A stretch of DNA of 49,812 nt from Lapillicoccus sp. (lineage in GTDB: Bacteria > Actinomycetota > Actinomycetes > Actinomycetales > Dermatophilaceae), in contig NZ_JANXRJ010000317.1 in the NCBI RefSeq assembly GCF_025353065.1, positions 1-49,812 of the forward strand, in the 5' to 3' direction. This document shows, in pieces, positions 15,881 to 23,628 of the stretch. The notes below the pieces were generated by a model, which did no database searches, had not been told where the DNA came from, and worked only from the letters and a program-made list of their open reading frames with translations. The stretch's first letter is position 1, and every line of letters starts with the position of its first letter. The position numbers were made by a program, and so were the translations under genes.

Positions 15881-15949
15881 TATGAGTTGAGAGTAGCTGC
15901 AGCTCCCCTGGTGCACAACCATCCGCACACAGGTGTCGCGATGGTCGAG

Positions 15950-16090
15950 CGCCGCTTGAAATCGCGACCGGCTTGATGACCGACCGGTGCTTCCAGCCGC
16001 ACACCAACGTCGAGTTTCTGGCCTTCCTCAAGCGGGTCCCCAAGGCCTACCCGAAAGTCCATCGGCACGTGGTCCGCTTCGGCCGGGCAG
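15950..16090 (+). pseudogene. IS630-like transposase fragment
   Basis: A short stretch (LEIATGLMTDRC, then FQPHTNVEFLAFLKRVPKAY, PKVHRHVV) resembles the middle of IS630-family DDE transposases, where ATG-(V)-HRRH-EFLAFLK and HLVCDNYATHK are usual. The second catalytic Asp region that should follow is lost to a frame change. No terminal repeats are seen. It is a fossil of an insertion sequence inside the island. Confidence 0.5.
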
Positions 16091-16159
16091 ATCGACGTCG
16101 CATCCACAGCAGCGATCACGGCCTCGACGATGGTCCAGTTCGGCCTCAAAGCATCTGAC

Positions 16160-17271
16160 GACGAGCGGTCAGGTCGCGATCCTCTCGCACAAGCAGACGC
16201 TTCTTTGGTCAGGGATTCACTGGGCGAGCAAGGACCCTAGGCCGGCCCGTTCCGGCCTCGGGTCCGGCCGACAAGGATCGGCTGCGCGGAATCCAGACCG
16301 GTCCGACGTTCACCGTGGGATCCGCTGACCGGAAGCTGCCAGTGCCCTGTTCGTACCATCTCGCATACGCGTTCGAGTTCTTGACGGTACCTTTACCTAT
16401 ATTGGTCACGAGGGGACAATCTGGCCTGACCCGTCCGGGGAAAAGCACCTCTGTAGGTCGACCATGGCTCCGTGGGGGCGCGGAACGCCGTGGGGGGCGG
16501 GCCGCGCTCCCACCCACCTGTTGGGTTCCAACGGACGCGTGTCGGCCGTTGGAGCCGAGCCTGCCGCAGGACGTATGACCGGACGCTTCGCCACGGTTGC
16601 GGCCATCGTCTGGGGTGCGTTGGTTCGACTTCCGAAGAAGGATTTCACTGGGGACTGCTGAAGTGACGCACCCGGACTGGTCTGGCACAGCCCATTCGAC
16701 GAGCGGAAGACGGGGCCCCAGCTCCCCGACCTGGTAGGCCTCGACGAAGACGAGTGGCTCATCGTCGGCCTGGATATCGGCGGCGGCCACAGTGGGTATC
16801 CCTTGCGCGTGCTGGCCGTGCACGTAAGCCTCTCTGAGTCAGGGGAGTTCGACGTCCTGCCGTAGATCGCGGTGTGTCCACAATGGTGAGATCTCGATTA
16901 CAGAGTTCCTGATCCACGACGTCGACCCATACGAGGTGCTGCAGGCGATCACGCAACAATTTGATTTGCGCCTGCGCACTCGCGGCAGCCGGGCGTTACC
17001 CATTCGGATCATGTCGACATCCGACGTGCCGGAAAAACTCTAGACGAAGGTCGCACGCGAATGCTCCGCCGCTACCGCCTCGACGACTGGACTCCCGCCG
17101 CTGGTCCCGAGGACGAGTGGCTCGCCAGTTGGGCCACCGCCGGCTGGGTCCCTCATCACGCCGAGGGCGGCACCTGGAATGAGGTCAGACGACAGACGTT
17201 GAATGGTGTTCTCGCAGTTAAGACCCCGTATGGCCGCCTTCGATGCAGGTCAGAGAGGTCCGAGAATAGAT
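16160..17271 (+). other. Stretch without assignable gene; three short same-strand ORF pieces of unknown origin
   Basis: No protein I recognise. Three consecutive plus-strand pieces look protein-like. One at 16674-16865 has no start codon (contains DEDEWLIVGLDIGGGHSGYP). One at about 16879-17043 has no start codon (EFLIHDVDPYEVLQAIT). One at 17061-17285 has an ATG and 74 residues (MLRRYRLDDWTPAAG, EDEWLASWATAGWVPHH) and ends inside the att repeat. They may be pieces of one or two decayed genes. Base composition is less GC-rich than the flanks around 16960-17000. Confidence 0.35.
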
Positions 17272-17316
17272 CTCGTAGTGAATAGGTCATGGGTTCGATT
17301 CCGATAGGCGGCTCCA
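17272..17316 (+). repeat. att repeat, distal end (attR)
   Basis: This is a copy of the 3' 45 bases of tRNA-Thr including CCA, with two substitutions (A to G after CTCGTA, C to G before GGTTCG). The 5' half of a tRNA is absent, so this is the island's distal att site and not a gene. Confidence 0.9.
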
Positions 17317-17634
17317 CCAGACACACCGGCCGGTCAGGCCCCCGGACCCTCAGTGGTCTGTGCGGCGCCGACCGCCGGACCGGGAGTGGCCGCGGGGTCA
17401 GCATGGTCGCACCGTCGGTGCCTGAGGATCGAGGCTCGGCGCCCACGGCAGCAGGATGGTCGGTCGAGCTGGTGGCCGGAGACCGGTGCTGCCCGTGGGC
17501 CCCCCGACACGTTCGCTTACAAACGGATACGCCGCGACATACCACCTAGTAAATCTATGGCGTAGGTCACGTCCGCGCAAACGGCTGCCGCCCTCGCGCT
17601 GACGCCAGACATTTCAGCCGCCCACACGAGCGGG

Positions 17635-17664
17635 CCCGCCGTCCCATTGCTGTGGGACGGCGGG
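17635..17664. promoter_or_regulatory. Leader hairpin upstream of the TasA-like gene
   Basis: CCCGCCGTCCCA and TGGGACGGCGGG form a perfect 12-bp stem with a 6-base loop, ending 35 bp before the ATG of the TasA-like gene. It could terminate read-through from the island or act in the leader mRNA. The rest of 17317-17699 holds no gene I can see. Confidence 0.6.
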
Positions 17665-17738
17665 GCAAAACACTCACCAACGCAGTACAGGATACTCAAA
17701 TGCGCAACAGTTTGAAGATGAAGATCGGCGCCGGCGTC

Positions 17739-17748
17739 ACCGCCCTCG
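17739..17748 (+). repeat. 10-bp target-site duplication, left copy
   Basis: ACCGCCCTCG directly precedes the IS left end and recurs at 19042-19051 directly after its right end. Ten bases fits the 8-10 bp duplications of ISAs1-family elements. Confidence 0.93.
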
Positions 17749-19041
17749 CAGGGCCTCGGCAAAGTCGTGTTCTAGCAGGTCAACAGGCACGTGATGGCTT
17801 GGTCGGGATGTGAGGCGTGATGTCGTAGGGCGGTGGCGATGTTGGTCCAGCCGGCTTGTCGGAGCAGGCTGATGGCGGTATTGCGCAGGGTGGCCATGAC
17901 TTGTGGGGAGTTGCCGGTCCGGACCTGGGAGCGGTCCTCGTCGTAGGTGACATCTCGGACCCAGTGCAGGCGGTTCTCGATGCCCCAGTGGCCCTGAACC
18001 CAGGCGGCGAGGGTCGCCGGTGGTGCGGCGTGGTGGTCCGCCGAGGTGATCAGGTACACGACCTCCACACTCTTCTTGCCGTGGCGGGTGACGGTCCGGC
18101 GGACCTGCGCGACCTGGGCTGCGCCAGCGAAGTGGACCCAGGCGGGTGCGGTGACGACCTTGATGGTGCGGGTCACCTGACGCCCGTGTCCGCGGGTGGT
18201 GACGCGGTGGTCGGGGACGGCGTTCCAGGGCAGGTCCTTGCACGCCCGGTGCAGGGTGGGCTGGTTCTTCTTCACGGTGAACAGGTAGTCCCCGCCCGCG
18301 TCGATGATGGCTTGCGCGGTCTCGACCTGGGTGTGCATCGCGTCCACGGTCACGACGACGCCGGCCAGGTCGAAACAGGCGAGCAGGTCTCGTACGGCGG
18401 GGATCTCGTTGCTCTTGGCGGCGACCGCGACCTGCCCTACGACGGTTCCGGTGGCGTGGTCGAACGCGGCGACCAGGTGCGGGGCGACCGCGTTCAAGGT
18501 ACGCGCACCGCGCACGGTCTTGCCGTCGAGCGCGATCACCCGCCGACCGCCTACGAGGTGGGTGCGGGTCCACACGAACGCCCCGATGATCTGGTCCAAC
18601 CGGTCGGCGTGGAGACCGGCCATGGCCCGCCGGATCGTCGACTCGCTCGGACGCGCCCGGCCCGTGACTCCCAGCAGGGCCATGGCCGGTTCGGACTGGT
18701 CCACGGCCCATTCCCCGATCGCGGCGAAGGACCGTGCGCCGGCCAGGACCGCCGCCAAACCCACCGCCAGGATGGCCGGCAGCAGGTGGCGCACCCCGCG
18801 CGCCGACCGGTGGTCCGGCACCGACTCCAGCAGGGTCAGCAGCTCGGGTCGGCTCGGCGCTTGCGCGGGGGCACGGGTCGTGGGCGAAGATGACATCGGC
18901 GGGTGTGGTCCTCGGCGTGGTCGGCTGTGTGAGAACTTCCATCCAAGCCCCAAGGGCCACACCCGTCACACACGCCACACCGATCACAACCCCACGAAAC
19001 CGCAGGTCACAGCCACACACGAGGACTTTGCCGAGGCCCTG
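17749..19041 (-). mobile_element. ISAs1-family insertion sequence, complete (1293 bp)
   Basis: The ends are perfect 18-bp inverted repeats, CAGGGCCTCGGCAAAGTC at 17749-17766 and its complement at 19024-19041. Inside is one full-length transposase on the minus strand. A 10-bp duplication flanks the element. Perfect ends, perfect duplication and an intact transposase point to a recent insertion. It sits 433 bp outside the tRNA island, so it is an independent event. Confidence 0.95.
17772..18896 (-). CDS. ISAs1-family transposase
   Basis: This is a 374-residue DDE transposase of the ISAs1/H-repeat family. Motifs in order: the N-terminal DUF4338-like region ([19 protein letters not shown]), [10 protein letters not shown] with the first catalytic Asp, VTVDAMHTQ with the second, [13 protein letters not shown], and [20 protein letters not shown] containing the catalytic Glu and the family signature. 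The ATG at 18896 is chosen because the residues before it in the frame up to 18962 are not family-like. The reading frame is uninterrupted, so the element may be active. Confidence 0.94.
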   Translation of the reverse strand: MSSSPTTRAPAQAPSRPELLTLLESVPDHRSARGVRHLLPAILAVGLAAVLAGARSFAAIGEWAVDQSEPAMALLGVTGRARPSESTIRRAMAGLHADRLDQIIGAFVWTRTHLVGGRRVIALDGKTVRGARTLNAVAPHLVAAFDHATGTVVGQVAVAAKSNEIPAVRDLLACFDLAGVVVTVDAMHTQVETAQAIIDAGGDYLFTVKKNQPTLHRACKDLPWNAVPDHRVTTRGHGRQVTRTIKVVTAPAWVHFAGAAQVAQVRRTVTRHGKKSVEVVYLITSADHHAAPPATLAAWVQGHWGIENRLHWVRDVTYDEDRSQVRTGNSPQVMATLRNTAISLLRQAGWTNIATALRHHASHPDQAITCLLTC

Positions 19042-19051
19042 ACCGCCCTCG
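19042..19051 (+). repeat. 10-bp target-site duplication, right copy
   Basis: This is the second copy of ACCGCCCTCG, immediately after the IS right end. The TasA-like reading frame continues from 19052. Confidence 0.93.
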
Positions 19052-19694
19052 CCCTGGCCGGCACGCTGGCCGTGGTCGCCTCCGGCACGACGGGCGCGTA
19101 CTTCAGCGACACCAAGTCCGGTGGCATCACCGGAACCGTCGGCAGCATCCACGTCTCCGTGAGCGGCCAGAGCAGCGACGGTGTCAACGGCAACGGCATC
19201 AACCTGACCTACAGCAACCTGATGCCCGGCGCGGTGCAGACCGTCACGTTCGACTTCCAGAACACGGGACCGGTCGCCCAGGACGTCTTCATGACGTTCC
19301 CGAACGTCCCGGCACTGCACGCGCTGAACAACCTCGGTACCTATGGCGAGGTCCACGTCGCCAGCAGCGGCACGCCCTTGTTCGACTCGGCCAACCTGAA
19401 CGACGGGCGCACCAGGGCGGACGGCACCAACTCGTGCGGCGCCCTCACCCCGGCCGGCTGCTGGCCGCTTCCGACCAGCCTCAAGGTCGCCAGCAGCGTC
19501 GCTCCGGGCGCTTCCGGCGTGGTCACCTTCAGCTTCGGCTACGCGAGCAAGCTCGGCAACGGCTCCAACGGTGGCACCGGTGGCGTGTGGAACAGCTACC
19601 CGGTGCTCGATGCCTACGGCGCTGACACCACCCCGACCCCCGGCACCGGCCTGCCGGTCAACGTCGTCGCCACCCAGGTCGGTCAGCAGCCCTG

Positions 19695-20279
19695 ATGACC
19701 GGCAGCGAGGAGGATGGCCCGGGCACGCGAGCTCCGGCGCCACAGCGGCGGCGGTCGACTCTCGGCGTGGTCCTGCGGTGGTCCGGCGCGGCAGTCGCGC
19801 TCGGCCTGCTCGGGGTCGCCCTCCTCGCTCTGCCGTTCCGGTTGTATGCCGTGCAGACCGGCTCGATGCAGCCCACCTTCGGGCCGCGAGCCCTGGTCGT
19901 GGTCCACCGGGGCGAGCCCGTCGTGGGTCAGCCCATCTCGTTCACCCACCACGGGGGAGTGATCACCCACCGGCTGGTGTCCGTCGACGATAAGGGTGGG
20001 TACAGGACCAAGGGCGAGGCCAACGAGACGGCGGACCCGTGGGTGGTCAACCCGTCCGAGGTCATCGGCGGAGTCGTCTGGTCAGTGCCCGCAGCCGGGT
20101 ACTGGCTGGTCTACGTCAAGCAGGCGCCCGGGTGGGGCTCGGCCCTGCTCGCCGTCCTCGGCCTGTCGCTGTTGTGGTCGATCGCGCGAGAGCTCGACGG
20201 CCCCTCAGAACCAGCCGCCCCGGACCTCACGCCGGCCGGGGCGGCGGTCCTGATGCCTGTCGACCAGCCCGCGAGCTGA
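19695..20279 (+). CDS. SipW-like (ER-type) signal peptidase I
   Basis: This 194-residue membrane peptidase has one N-terminal helix (VALGLLGVALLALPFRLY), then the nucleophile motif VQTGSMQPTF (Ser near residue 58), and GVITHRLV, where His replaces the Lys of ordinary bacterial type I peptidases. TKGEANETADPW is the family box. A second helix (YWLVYVKQ to LLWSIA) follows. ER-type peptidases process TasA/camelysin-like precursors, and its ATG overlaps the stop of such a gene (TGATG). With that gene disrupted, the peptidase may have lost its substrate and, through polarity or loss of coupling, its own translation. Confidence 0.9.
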   Translation: MTGSEEDGPGTRAPAPQRRRSTLGVVLRWSGAAVALGLLGVALLALPFRLYAVQTGSMQPTFGPRALVVVHRGEPVVGQPISFTHHGGVITHRLVSVDDKGGYRTKGEANETADPWVVNPSEVIGGVVWSVPAAGYWLVYVKQAPGWGSALLAVLGLSLLWSIARELDGPSEPAAPDLTPAGAAVLMPVDQPAS

Positions 20280-20619
20280 CGGCACCCTCCAGCACCCCTT
20301 CGCGGATGACGTCCTCCGCCACGTCGTGCAGCTTGCGGTTGGAGTTCATGCTGATCTGGCGGATGGCGTCGAACGCGGCCTCGGCGTCGACCGCGAACCG
20401 CACCATGACGATGCCGACGGCGATCCCGATCCGCCGGTTGGACTGCAGCGCCTCCCTGAGGGTCGCCACCTGGGTCTCCATCTCCTGGATGACCTCGAGC
20501 AGAGCCGCCCGTCCCTCGACGTCGTGCACGGCCTCGAAGGGACACGCCGTCCTCAGGTCGTCACCCTCGACGACCGCGAGCTCAGGTCCGGTCCGCACGT
20601 CGTTCGTCAGGATGGTCAC
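20227..20619 (-). CDS. Small ANTAR-domain protein
   Basis: The 130-residue protein is mostly a coiled-coil plus ANTAR domain (ALLEVIQEMETQVATLREAL, then SNRRIGIAVGIVMVRFAVDA and AFDAIRQISMNSNRKLHDVA). There is no sensor domain, so it would act with a partner or constitutively as an RNA-binding antiterminator. The start is GTG 20619. Its 3' end overlaps the end of the signal peptidase gene by 53 bp, tail to tail. Confidence 0.85.
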   Translation of the reverse strand: MTILTNDVRTGPELAVVEGDDLRTACPFEAVHDVEGRAALLEVIQEMETQVATLREALQSNRRIGIAVGIVMVRFAVDAEAAFDAIRQISMNSNRKLHDVAEDVIREGVLEGAVSSRAGRQASGPPPRPA

Positions 20620-20751
20620 GAAGCCCGATGATCCTCGTCACCGCCTGGATCCGCACTGGACCGGCGGCTGTCCAGACGCTGGCCGGTGGATCGCGGGCCG
20701 GCGATCGTGATGGAGAATGGTGCCGGTGCCCTTGAAGATCGCTGACACCCG

Positions 20752-22065
20752 ATGACCGCCGCCCCCGAGGTCTCCTCCACGGTTGCGCCCGAGGCAGCCC
20801 GCCCTGCGCCTCCGACCGCCACCGGTTCGAGCGCGGACGCGATGACGACCCGAGCGCGGGTCAAGCTCGTGATCATCCTCGGCGCGATGACGGCGCTCGG
20901 CCCGTTGACCATCGACACCTACCTGCCCGCCCTCCCGAGCATCACCCGCGACCTGCAGAGCACGTCGGCGGCGGTCGGGCTGACCCTGACCGGGACGCTC
21001 GTCGGGTTCGCCCTGGGGCAGCTGGTCGTCGGCCCGATCTCGGACAGCTTCGGCCGGCGCCGGCCGATGATGATCGGGGTGGCCCTGCACGTCGTGGCCT
21101 CGATCCTGTGCGCGGTCGCCGGCAATGTCCTGATCCTCAGCGGTTTTCGCGTCCTCCAGGGGATCGCGGCGGCCAGCGCCTCCGTGGTGGCGCTGGCCAT
21201 CGTGCGCGACGTCGCCAACGGTCGGGCCTTCGTGGTGATGATGTCCCGGCTGCTGCTCGTCATGGGCGCCGCGCCGGTGCTGGCCCCGACGTTGGGCAGC
21301 CAGGTGCTCCGCTGGACGGAATGGCGTGGCGTGTTCGTCGTCATCGCCGTGATCGCGGTCATCCTCCTCGTCGTCACCGCGGTCGCCCTCCCCGAGACCC
21401 TGCCGCCGGAGCGGCGGCTCGGCGGCGGCGTGCGGGGGAGCCTCACGGCATACGGCGCGCTGCTGCGGGATCGGACCTTCGTGGGTCTGGTGCTGGTGGC
21501 GGGTCTGACCATGACCGCCGTCTTCGGCTACGTGGGCGGGTCGTCGTTCGTCATGCAGGGGCAGTACGGCCTGAGCGTGCAGCAGTTCGGGCTGGTCTTC
21601 GGTGCGGGATCCATCGCCCTCATCATCGGCACCCAGCTCAACCCCCGGCTCGTCGGCCGGTGGAGCTCGGCCCGGGTGCTCGGGACAGCGCTCGTCCTCG
21701 GGACGCTCGCGGCCGGGGCCATGGTCGTGACCGCCGCCACCGGATACGGCGGCCTGGTCGGGCTGCTCGTGCCCCTCTGGCTGGTGCTCGCGAACATCGG
21801 GGTCGCCCTGCCCAACGCGCCCGCCCTGGCCCTGGCCCGGCACGGCGACACGGCGGGGACGGCGGCAGCGCTGCTCGGCGCGACCCAGTTCGGCGTGGCC
21901 GGGTTCGTCGGTCCCGTGCTCGGCCTGCTCGGCCTGAGTGCCGTCTCGATGGCCGAGGTCATCGCCAGCGGGTTGGGCCTGGCCCTCGTGGTCTACCTCG
22001 CGGTGGTCCGGCCCTGGCGGCTCGAACCCGTGGACGCCACTGCCGCCCTCGCCGCCGCCCACTGA
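20752..22065 (+). CDS. Bcr/CflA-family MFS drug exporter
   Basis: This 437-residue inner-membrane transporter has about 12 hydrophobic segments. The first loop carries the Bcr/CflA signature LTIDTYLPALPSI, and the MFS motif A equivalent is GPISDSFGRRRP. A proline- and alanine-rich 30-residue tail precedes the first helix; an in-frame ATG at 20842 could be the true start. It is probably a proton-coupled efflux pump for drugs such as bicyclomycin-type compounds or chloramphenicol. It stands alone, converging on the hydrogenase-like operon with 30 bp between stops. Confidence 0.92.
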   Translation: MTAAPEVSSTVAPEAARPAPPTATGSSADAMTTRARVKLVIILGAMTALGPLTIDTYLPALPSITRDLQSTSAAVGLTLTGTLVGFALGQLVVGPISDSFGRRRPMMIGVALHVVASILCAVAGNVLILSGFRVLQGIAAASASVVALAIVRDVANGRAFVVMMSRLLLVMGAAPVLAPTLGSQVLRWTEWRGVFVVIAVIAVILLVVTAVALPETLPPERRLGGGVRGSLTAYGALLRDRTFVGLVLVAGLTMTAVFGYVGGSSFVMQGQYGLSVQQFGLVFGAGSIALIIGTQLNPRLVGRWSSARVLGTALVLGTLAAGAMVVTAATGYGGLVGLLVPLWLVLANIGVALPNAPALALARHGDTAGTAAALLGATQFGVAGFVGPVLGLLGLSAVSMAEVIASGLGLALVVYLAVVRPWRLEPVDATAALAAAH

Positions 22066-22095
22066 GCTGACCGCTGCAGGCCCGCGCCTCCGGGG

Positions 22096-23628
22096 TCAGA
22101 GGTCGTTGCCGGCATACGACTGGTTGAAGCTTTTGTTGGCCAGCGGGAAGTCGGGCACGATCGTGTCCGCCAGTGCGACCGGGACGGCGGGCCAGTTGAC
22201 GTAGGACGGGTCGACGACCTTGACCCGGCTGAGGGTGCCGTCGGGGGCGAGCTCCACCCGGTGGACCAGCGTCCCGCGCCAGGCCTCGACGACACCGAGC
22301 CCGAATCGGTCCGGCGCGCTGTCCCCACCTCCCGAGATGGCAACGGCGCTGGGCACCGCCGCGTCGACCGGCATGTCGGCAAGACGGGAGGTGCGGGTGG
22401 CCGCATCGGCCCAGGAGGCGATCAGGGTGGCGGACGTCGCCACCTCCTCCGCGCGGACCAGGAACCTCGCCAGCACGTCCCCGTTCGCCTGGGTCGCCGG
22501 CACGAAGGCGCACGGCAGGTCGACGAAGGGATGGTCGAGGCGGGCATCGATCGGGAGCGTTGAGGCGCGAGCGACATAGCCGAGCGTGCCCAGCAGGTAT
22601 GCCTGCTCGGCGTCGAGGATCGCTGTCCCGGTAAGGCGGTCGCGGACACCGTGGTTGCTCAGGGCGAGGTCGACCAGCTCAGCCGTCGAGCGGGAGACCT
22701 CGGCGATCAGGTCGAGGTCGGGGTCGCCCACGAAGTGTGCGCCGCCGATGGTGATCCCACCCCGGAGGAGCCGGTGACCGGTGACGTGCTGGTTGTGGCG
22801 CAACAGCTGCTCCCGCAGCCCCTGGGTGTGTGCGTGGATGATGCCGAAGCCGACGTCGTTGACGATCGCGCCGATGTCGGAGACGTGGTTGTGCAGCCGC
22901 TCGAGCTCGAGCAGCACTGCGCGACGAGCGCGTTCCTCGTGCGTCACCTGCATCCCGAGGGCCTGTTCCACGGCCATCGCGTAGGCCAGGGCGTGGCCGA
23001 CGGCGGTGTCGCCGCTGATGCGTTCGGCCAGGGCGATGCCGTCCTGCGGCGTCTTCCCCTCGAAGAGCTTCTCCACCCCGCGGTGGAGGAACCACAGCCG
23101 CGCCTTCATCCGCACGATCGTCTCCCCGACGACGGAGAACCGGAAGTGCCCGGGTTCGATGAGCCCGGCGTGGACCGGTCCCACCGGGATCTCGTAGACC
23201 CCGTCGCCGCCGACCTGGATGAAGGGGTAGGAGCCGACGTCCGCGTCGAAGTGGGGCTCGGGGTCGGCGTCGCGCAGCATCGGGTAGTAGCCGGTCGGCC
23301 AGTGCCCGTGGCGCACCATCCGGCGGGGCAGGGGGTGACCCTCGGGTCGAATGCCGTAGAGATCACGCACCTCCCGCTCGAACCGTCCGCCCGAGTAGGA
23401 GATTCCGGCCAGCGTGGGCACCCAGGCGTCGTCGCGGGGCACGCGCAGCCACAGCTCGCACGGGGGGTGTCCGGGCCTGAGAAAGGTGTAGACGATCCGG
23501 AAGTCGTGCCGGTCCTCGTGCGCCGCCACGAGTGCCAGACGCCAACGCGCTTCGAGCAGGACGTCGGCGCGTCCGACGAGGTCGTCCCGGGTGACTTCGC
23601 GGACGGTCGGCTCACGGTCGGCCGTCAC
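22096..23628 (-). CDS. Hydrogenase-4/NuoCD-like large subunit without Ni ligands
   Basis: This 510-residue cytoplasmic subunit fuses a NuoC-like part (about 1-150, with FEREVRDLYGIRPEGHPLPRR) to a NuoD/HycE-like part (HAGLIEPGHFRFSVVGE, WFLHRGVEKLFE, RLHNHVSDIGAIVNDVGF). In NiFe hydrogenases the ERxCGIC motif holds two ligands; here it reads ERISGDT, with S205 and T208 in their places. The C-terminal DPCxxC motif is replaced by NKSFNQSYAGNDL. It therefore cannot bind a NiFe centre and belongs with the Ehr-type or Rv0087-like subunits of unknown electron partner. GTG start, overlapping the previous gene by four bases. Confidence 0.9.
   Translation of the reverse strand: MTADREPTVREVTRDDLVGRADVLLEARWRLALVAAHEDRHDFRIVYTFLRPGHPPCELWLRVPRDDAWVPTLAGISYSGGRFEREVRDLYGIRPEGHPLPRRMVRHGHWPTGYYPMLRDADPEPHFDADVGSYPFIQVGGDGVYEIPVGPVHAGLIEPGHFRFSVVGETIVRMKARLWFLHRGVEKLFEGKTPQDGIALAERISGDTAVGHALAYAMAVEQALGMQVTHEERARRAVLLELERLHNHVSDIGAIVNDVGFGIIHAHTQGLREQLLRHNQHVTGHRLLRGGITIGGAHFVGDPDLDLIAEVSRSTAELVDLALSNHGVRDRLTGTAILDAEQAYLLGTLGYVARASTLPIDARLDHPFVDLPCAFVPATQANGDVLARFLVRAEEVATSATLIASWADAATRTSRLADMPVDAAVPSAVAISGGGDSAPDRFGLGVVEAWRGTLVHRVELAPDGTLSRVKVVDPSYVNWPAVPVALADTIVPDFPLANKSFNQSYAGNDL

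Larger units (their letters stand above)
5565..17316. mobile_element. Genomic island integrated in tRNA-Thr, now immobile
   Basis: An 11.75-kb segment lies between the tRNA-Thr 3' end and a 45-bp near-copy of it. An integrase remnant lies directly beside the tRNA end, as expected for tyrosine-recombinase elements. TadE and LysM remnants next to the integrase recall actinobacterial integrative-element backbones. The interior is rich in frameshifted genes and poor in the GTATGCC word common in the flanks. No replication or transfer gene is recognisable and the integrase is dead, so this is a remnant. Confidence 0.85.
17700..19695 (+). pseudogene. TasA/camelysin-like SipW-dependent secreted protein, split by an insertion sequence
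   Basis: The gene starts at ATG 17700 (MRNSLKMKIGAGVTAL) and breaks at 17748; the rest resumes at 19052. Removing the IS and one copy of its target duplication restores one frame: a signal peptide ending in SGTTGAYFSDT, the typical SipW-type signal of TasA/CalY proteins, then a beta-rich domain (SYSNLMPGAVQTVTF-like, FDFQNTGPVAQDVFMTFPNV) and a stop at 19693-19695, about 230 residues. In Bacillus such proteins form biofilm fibres or act as surface metalloproteases. The next gene, overlapping by one base, is the SipW-like peptidase. As it stands, no signal peptide can be made. Confidence 0.88.

Noticed and set aside
15880..16149. An 89-codon minus-strand ORF near the IS630-like remnant
   Set aside because: The plus strand in this stretch carries transposase-like residues, while the minus-strand product has no recognisable features.
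17272..17316. A second tRNA-Thr gene
   Set aside because: Only the 3' 45 bases are present; no acceptor 5' strand, D-arm or anticodon 5' strand precedes them. It is the distal att copy.
17156..17545. A 129-codon minus-strand ORF containing VEPPIGIEPMTYSL
   Set aside because: That peptide is the translated complement of the tRNA 3' end in the att repeat; the remainder has no family features.
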